From: CAZCZY01 sp964503525
GTDB lineage: Bacteria > Patescibacteriota > JAUYIX01
Assembly: GCA_964503525.1 (NCBI GenBank)
Contig: CAZCZY010000066.1
Location: 1-7,965 of the forward strand
DNA length: 7,965 nt
Direction: 5' to 3'
Shown here piece by piece: positions 5,015 through 7,965 of the stretch. Below the pieces are notes generated by a model. That model saw only the letters and a program-made list of their open reading frames with translations, was not told where the DNA came from and did no database searches. How positions within the stretch are numbered: the first letter of the stretch is position 1; each line of letters opens with the position of its first letter. The position numbers were made by a program, and so were the translations under genes.

Positions 5015-6740
5015 ATCAGTCTGGGAAAAAACGGCTCGCGCAGTTTCACCCGAGTTAGTAAAAAACTTCGGGCTTTTTGGTGCGCAGTTACTGGCAAATC
5101 GCGATATGGATACGCGTACTGACGCAGAGCGTTTTCTAAATCCAAAGTACGAACATGTGCGTCGTTTTGGTGGTGGTGTGCCGCTCAAGGATCTTGATGT
5201 CGCGACAAATATCGTGTTGCGCGCAGTCAAAGCCAAACAAAAAATCGTACTGTTTGGCGATTACGATGTAGATGGGATTAGCGGGAGCGCATTACTCTAC
5301 GATGTTTTGCTACAACTAGGCGCCAACGTGAAGACCATTTTGCCGCATCGCGAGCGGGATGGGTACGGGCTGCAAGTTGGTAGTATTCCAGCGATTATGG
5401 TCGAAAAGGCGGAGCTGGTTATCACGGTGGACAATGGCATCGTGAGTAATGAGGCGGTGGCAGCATTGCGGCAGCGCGGTCTCGCGGTGGTTATCGTGGA
5501 TCACCACGAACCGTCGTCAACCTTGCCGGATGCCAATGCAATTCTTAATCCAAAACGCGCGGATGAAGTTGCTGAGTTTAGGAAGCTGTGCGCGGCGGGG
5601 GTTGCTTTTAGATTGGCTGAGTCATTACTTACGGCGAGCGGTATACGTGAGGGCCAAGAAAAATGGCTTCTGGACTTAGTTGCCCTCGCAACGGTGTGCG
5701 ATATGGTGCCGTTGGTAGGAGACAATCGTGCCCTTGTCAGGTTCGGCTTAATGACACTTTCTAAGACGAGACGTAAAGGACTAGCACAACTTCTCGCAAA
5801 TAGCGGCACAAGGGGCGCTGCTCGCGGTGCACACGCGAGCGTTGATGTCGAGACGCTTGGTTTTAGAATCGGTCCGCGATTAAATGCTGCCGGTCGGCTC
5901 GAACATGCCCAACGCGCCTTAGATTTATTGACGGCAGATGATGCTGTATTGATTGGCGATCACGCCACTTGGCTCGAAAAACTTAATCGAGAACGGCAAG
6001 TGTTAACAAAACAAGTAGTGGCTGGCGCTCGGATGGCTGCACAGCAAGAACTCGATCAGCCCGCGCTGGTCCTCGCGAGTCCGGAATGGCCCAAGGGTGT
6101 TTGTGGTTTGGCGGCCGGCAAGCTGGCGCGAGAGCTTAACCGTCCGGTTTTTGTTTTAGAAGAGGGGACCGTGTGTACGGGGTCTGGCCGCGGCGTCGAT
6201 GGTATCGACCTCGCCGCGATTATCCACGATATGCCGGAATTGTTTATACGCGCTGGTGGGCATGCCGCCGCGGCCGGCTGCACATTAAAGCGAGAAAATC
6301 TGGACACGTTTAGAGAAAGATTGGTGAGCGCAGTCCGTGACATCCGGGGCGATACTATTCCCGCACCTACCATAAAATATGAGGCTGACATACCACTTGC
6401 TGAGGTTAATCTTGCGTTGATCGATACGCTCAAACAATTTGAACCATTTGGAATGGGAAACCCCAAGCCCTTGGTTCGTCTAGAAAATTGTCGCGTAGAA
6501 TCACTTCGCGCGATCGGCGGAGATGGAACACACGCCGCACTTCGTATTTCTCAAGGGACTGCTCGCCGTCGCGCTGTTGCTTTTTCTATGTACGAACGCC
6601 TTGCACGACTCGGGCCAGCACCACTCGACTTTTTGGCGCAAGTTCGCGAGAATACTTGGCAAGGAACAACAACAGCAGAATTAGAAATCATTGATGTAGT
6701 AAATCATGCCGATCCAAACGCACAAAAAGCTGACACATAA
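4962..6740 (+). CDS. recJ: single-stranded-DNA-specific exonuclease RecJ
   Basis: The product is 592 aa, against 577 in E. coli. RecJ degrades single-stranded DNA 5' to 3' with Mn2+/Mg2+ in recombination, mismatch and base-excision repair. DHH domain motifs are complete: FGDYDVDG (98-105), TVDNG (155-159), VDHH (179-182) and ATVCDMVPL (243-251) with Asp247. RIGPRLNAAGR (302-312) is the conserved linker. The DHHA1 domain carries SGRG (408-411) and AGGHAAAAG (431-439), and the OB-fold part has FEPFGMGNP (493-501). All metal-binding Asp and His residues are present, so the enzyme should be active. The ATG at 4962 is chosen because GGAG at 4946-4949 lies 12 nt upstream and no later start fits; a second ATG at 4968 is an alternative. 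The first ~18 residues sit inside the membrane-protein gene (53-nt overlap) and look unconserved. The 3' end overlaps rnhA by 35 nt. Confidence 0.95.
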   Translation: MVMKSSPAQIQTDQESSKSVWEKTARAVSPELVKNFGLFGAQLLANRDMDTRTDAERFLNPKYEHVRRFGGGVPLKDLDVATNIVLRAVKAKQKIVLFGDYDVDGISGSALLYDVLLQLGANVKTILPHRERDGYGLQVGSIPAIMVEKAELVITVDNGIVSNEAVAALRQRGLAVVIVDHHEPSSTLPDANAILNPKRADEVAEFRKLCAAGVAFRLAESLLTASGIREGQEKWLLDLVALATVCDMVPLVGDNRALVRFGLMTLSKTRRKGLAQLLANSGTRGAARGAHASVDVETLGFRIGPRLNAAGRLEHAQRALDLLTADDAVLIGDHATWLEKLNRERQVLTKQVVAGARMAAQQELDQPALVLASPEWPKGVCGLAAGKLARELNRPVFVLEEGTVCTGSGRGVDGIDLAAIIHDMPELFIRAGGHAAAAGCTLKRENLDTFRERLVSAVRDIRGDTIPAPTIKYEADIPLAEVNLALIDTLKQFEPFGMGNPKPLVRLENCRVESLRAIGGDGTHAALRISQGTARRRAVAFSMYERLARLGPAPLDFLAQVRENTWQGTTTAELEIIDVVNHADPNAQKADT

Positions 6741-7164
6741 CAAGCAGACACATAAAAATCTAATTGTATTCACCGATGGTGGCTCGCGGGGTAATCCGGG
6801 TCCTGCGGCATTAGGCGTCGCTATTTTTGATGACACAAAAAAACTCATCGCAAAACATGGGCATTACCTCGGCGAACAAACCAACAACTACGCCGAATAC
6901 AGCGGCTTGATATTTGCACTCAAAGAGGCCAGGCGACTGGGCGGACAAAATGTGCAGTGTTTTTTAGACAGCGAACTAATCGTGCGACAAATGTCGGGTC
7001 AATATCGCGTGCGAAACCAAGACTTGTTGCCATTGTTTGAGGAAGTTAAACGCCTGGCGTGCGATTTTCAAAAGATCACGTTTCAACATGTTCGACGCGA
7101 GAAAAATAAAGTCGCGGACGAAATGGTCAACGCGGCACTCGATGCCGAGCAGAATATCATCTAG
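6706..7164 (+). CDS. rnhA: ribonuclease HI (type 1 RNase H, short form)
   Basis: The product is 152 aa. RNase H cuts the RNA strand of RNA-DNA hybrids (R-loops, Okazaki primers, misincorporated ribonucleotides). After a 17-residue polar His/Lys/Thr tail, the fold begins at NLIVFTDGGSRGNPGP (18-33) with catalytic Asp24. Glu64 lies in NYAEY (61-65), Asp88 in FLDSELIVRQ (86-95), and HVRREKNKVAD (128-138) supplies the flexible-loop His128 and final Asp138, so the DEDD set is complete. The ARRLGG/QNVQ stretch and the short length resemble the Bacillus/archaeal RVT_3-like type without the basic protrusion of the E. coli enzyme. It starts 35 nt inside recJ with no visible Shine-Dalgarno, implying coupled translation. 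It ends the tightly packed gene string; a 108-nt spacer follows. Confidence 0.92.
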   Translation: MPIQTHKKLTHNKQTHKNLIVFTDGGSRGNPGPAALGVAIFDDTKKLIAKHGHYLGEQTNNYAEYSGLIFALKEARRLGGQNVQCFLDSELIVRQMSGQYRVRNQDLLPLFEEVKRLACDFQKITFQHVRREKNKVADEMVNAALDAEQNII

Positions 7165-7188
7165 CCCCCGCAGGCTCATGACGTAGCC

Positions 7189-7217
7189 TTGACTTTACGC
7201 CTTTAGCCTGCTAGCCT
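7189..7217 (+). promoter_or_regulatory. possible promoter for the small gene at 7273
   Basis: TTGACT (7189-7194, 5/6 to consensus) is followed after exactly 17 bp by TAGCCT (7212-7217, 3/6 but with the key TA...T). It sits in the first long spacer after the packed operon, where a new promoter is expected. The -10 overlaps one of three TAGCCT copies here. Confidence 0.35.
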
Positions 7218-7256
7218 CTTCGGTTCGTTCCTTACACATACACGAACAGAAAAGGC

Positions 7257-7262
7257 AGGTGG
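7257..7262 (+). promoter_or_regulatory. Shine-Dalgarno for the small gene at 7273
   Basis: AGGTGG lies 10 nt before the ATG at 7273 and supports that start. Confidence 0.55.
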
Positions 7263-7272
7263 CAAGATCAAG

Positions 7273-7551
7273 ATGGAGCACAGGATCATTCCCGGGCTGC
7301 GCGTTTTGCTTGAGGCAATGGAGGACTGGGCTGAGGTGCAGACCATAATCCCGGCCAAGATCAGCCCGTGTAGAAGTAGCCGGCCGCTGTGTCTCAGGGT
7401 CCAATATAAGACGCACAGCGGCATCAAATGTATCGCACTGTCCAAGTGTTGCGTGCAAGAAGTCTTTATTGCGACAAATCAGCCAGTAAGACTTCGTGCC
7501 CGCATCGATGCTCAATTTCCCTTGGCAGCGGCCCTTAAGGAGGCAGCCTAA
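7273..7551 (+). CDS. small conserved-type protein, possibly DUF2103-like
   Basis: The product is 92 aa, soluble, with no signal or membrane segment. The sequence has an ordered pattern: PGLRVLLEAMEDW (7-19), VQTIIPAKIS (22-31), LCLRVQYKT (39-47), SGIKCIALS (49-57) and VQEVFIATNQP (61-71). This resembles what I remember of the DUF2103 predicted metal-binding family (PGL, IIPGRI, LRV, GxKxxA, QEVF), but that is pattern memory and needs a profile search. There are five Cys (residues 33, 40, 53, 58 and 59), which could bind metal, although they do not form a standard CxxC pair. The function is unknown. A Shine-Dalgarno and plausible promoter precede it, so it is probably transcribed apart from rnhA. 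Arg codons AGG/AGA are unusually frequent (4 of 8). Confidence 0.65.
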   Translation: MEHRIIPGLRVLLEAMEDWAEVQTIIPAKISPCRSSRPLCLRVQYKTHSGIKCIALSKCCVQEVFIATNQPVRLRARIDAQFPLAAALKEAA

Positions 7552-7578
7552 GATTCATCAAGGTTCGAACGATCCTTT

Positions 7579-7584
7579 TAAAAT
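7579..7584 (+). promoter_or_regulatory. possible -10 box for the gene at 7648
   Basis: TAAAAT matches TATAAT at 5 of 6 bases and lies 63 nt before the ATG at 7648. No convincing -35 was found at 16-19 bp. Transcription from it would start near 7591, where a perfect 10-bp palindrome (CCGACGTCGG) begins, and would give a leader of about 57 nt. Confidence 0.3.
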
Positions 7585-7623
7585 ACCAGTCCGACGTCGG
7601 GGCATAGTGCTCTGAAACAAAGA

Positions 7624-7640
7624 TTGGTCAAACCAAGGAG
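7624..7640 (+). promoter_or_regulatory. strong Shine-Dalgarno abutted by a small hairpin
   Basis: AAGGAG (7635-7640) is 7 nt before the ATG at 7648, a near-ideal ribosome binding site. TTGGT-CAA-ACCAA (7624-7636) is a perfect 5-bp stem whose 3' arm covers the first two bases of the Shine-Dalgarno, so it may tune or present the site. Confidence 0.5.
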
Positions 7641-7647
7641 CGATCCC

Positions 7648-7965
7648 ATGGCAAAAGTGCACCCCTTCAAGAAGCAGGCCGGCATTCAGAACACCTTCAT
7701 GATGACCGTGCTCGCTGCAGCCGAACAGTTCGGCATTCCGGACGATGAGCTCAATAAGCTCGGCGTCCCTAACCACCCCATCGTGTACGATATGATGAAG
7801 CTGCTGGCCAACGCCATGACCCCAAAGCAGGGCCTCCGCGTCATCGTCGACTACGGCAAGTCCCTGGCCGACATGATCGCCGCCGGCAACTACGACTGGA
7901 AGGACGACGGCATCAATGCCAAGAACTTCAAGCTCGATAGCACGGGCCAGCAGGAGATCTGGATC
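7648..7965 (+). CDS. N-terminal 106 residues of an uncharacterised protein with strong codon bias (truncated by window end)
   Basis: The frame is open from the ATG at 7648 to the window edge. The start is well supported by AAGGAG 7 nt upstream. The N-terminus is Lys-rich and soluble (AKVHPFKKQAG), followed by helical MMTVLAAAEQFGIPDDELNKLG (about 18-39), then KQGLRVIVDYGKSLADMIAAGNYDW (about 60-84) and DGINAKNFKL (87-96). The segment MIAAGxYDW...IxAKNF resembles a small protein of unknown function that I recall as frequent in Patescibacteria; this needs a search. 92 of 106 codons end in G or C, with GCC, GGC, ATC, GAC, CTC and AAG dominating, far from the mixed third positions of the genes before it. 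This points to high expression or separate origin. No catalytic motif is visible and no function is assigned. Confidence 0.8.
   Translation, partial: MAKVHPFKKQAGIQNTFMMTVLAAAEQFGIPDDELNKLGVPNHPIVYDMMKLLANAMTPKQGLRVIVDYGKSLADMIAAGNYDWKDDGINAKNFKLDSTGQQEIWI

Noticed and set aside
7163..7178. AGCC/GGCT hairpin right after rnhA as a terminator.
   Set aside because: The stem is 4 bp and no T-run follows.
7195..7515. Minus-strand frames opposite the 7273 gene.
   Set aside because: The + strand product has a patterned, conserved-looking sequence with a Shine-Dalgarno, and the minus-strand products do not.
7558..7580. GGTTCGAAC resembling a tRNA T-loop, or a hairpin followed by T's as a terminator.
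   Set aside because: There is no anticodon or acceptor stem around it, and the AAGG/CCTT stem is only 4 bp with a 10-nt loop, too weak to call.
7558..7776. Minus-strand frame of 72 codons across the start of the 7648 gene.
   Set aside because: It covers a good Shine-Dalgarno and strongly biased + strand codons, so it is a shadow of that gene.

Overview
The window looks like a piece of a candidate-phyla-radiation (Patescibacteria) chromosome or a close relative, read throughout with the standard code. The evidence is the gene content and style: tightly packed, overlapping, same-strand genes; divergent minimal sugar-phosphate enzymes; a surface protein built as Pro-rich tail, one membrane segment, Asn-rich linker and Ca-binding DxDxDG repeats; and, at the right edge, the start of a small protein resembling an uncharacterised family I associate with these genomes. 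This assignment is inference from pattern memory, not from a search.

Positions 1-3967 hold a sugar-phosphate gene group on the + strand: the 3' end of an unidentified gene (1-135), a divergent GalT-type uridylyltransferase (122-1027), a class II fructose-bisphosphate aldolase (1024-1872), a GAPDH-family dehydrogenase (1915-2952) and a PfkB/ribokinase-family sugar kinase (2933-3967). GalT/aldolase and GAPDH/kinase overlap, so the group is probably one transcription unit joining sugar-phosphate entry with the aldolase-GAPDH step of glycolysis. GalT, aldolase and GAPDH each keep the core catalytic residues but have lost residues that are normally conserved.

Positions 3989-7164 continue with a bitopic membrane protein carrying two Ca-binding-type repeat blocks (3989-5014), RecJ single-strand exonuclease (4962-6740) and a type 1 RNase H (6706-7164). 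They are chained by unusually long overlaps of 53 and 35 nt. RecJ and RNase H form a plausible nucleic-acid processing pair.

From about 7165 the style changes. There is a 108-nt spacer with a possible promoter, a 92-residue conserved-type small protein (7273-7551), a 96-nt leader region with a -10-like box, a palindrome and a hairpin abutting the Shine-Dalgarno, and then a gene starting at 7648 that runs off the window. That last gene has a near-consensus ribosome binding site and strikingly GC-rich third codon positions (92 of 106 codons), unlike the genes before it, which suggests either high expression or a different origin. No rRNA, tRNA, CRISPR array, insertion sequence or attachment site was seen. 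I found no clear previously undescribed multi-gene system; the best candidates for novelty are the altered active sites in the sugar cluster and the unknown gene at the right edge.
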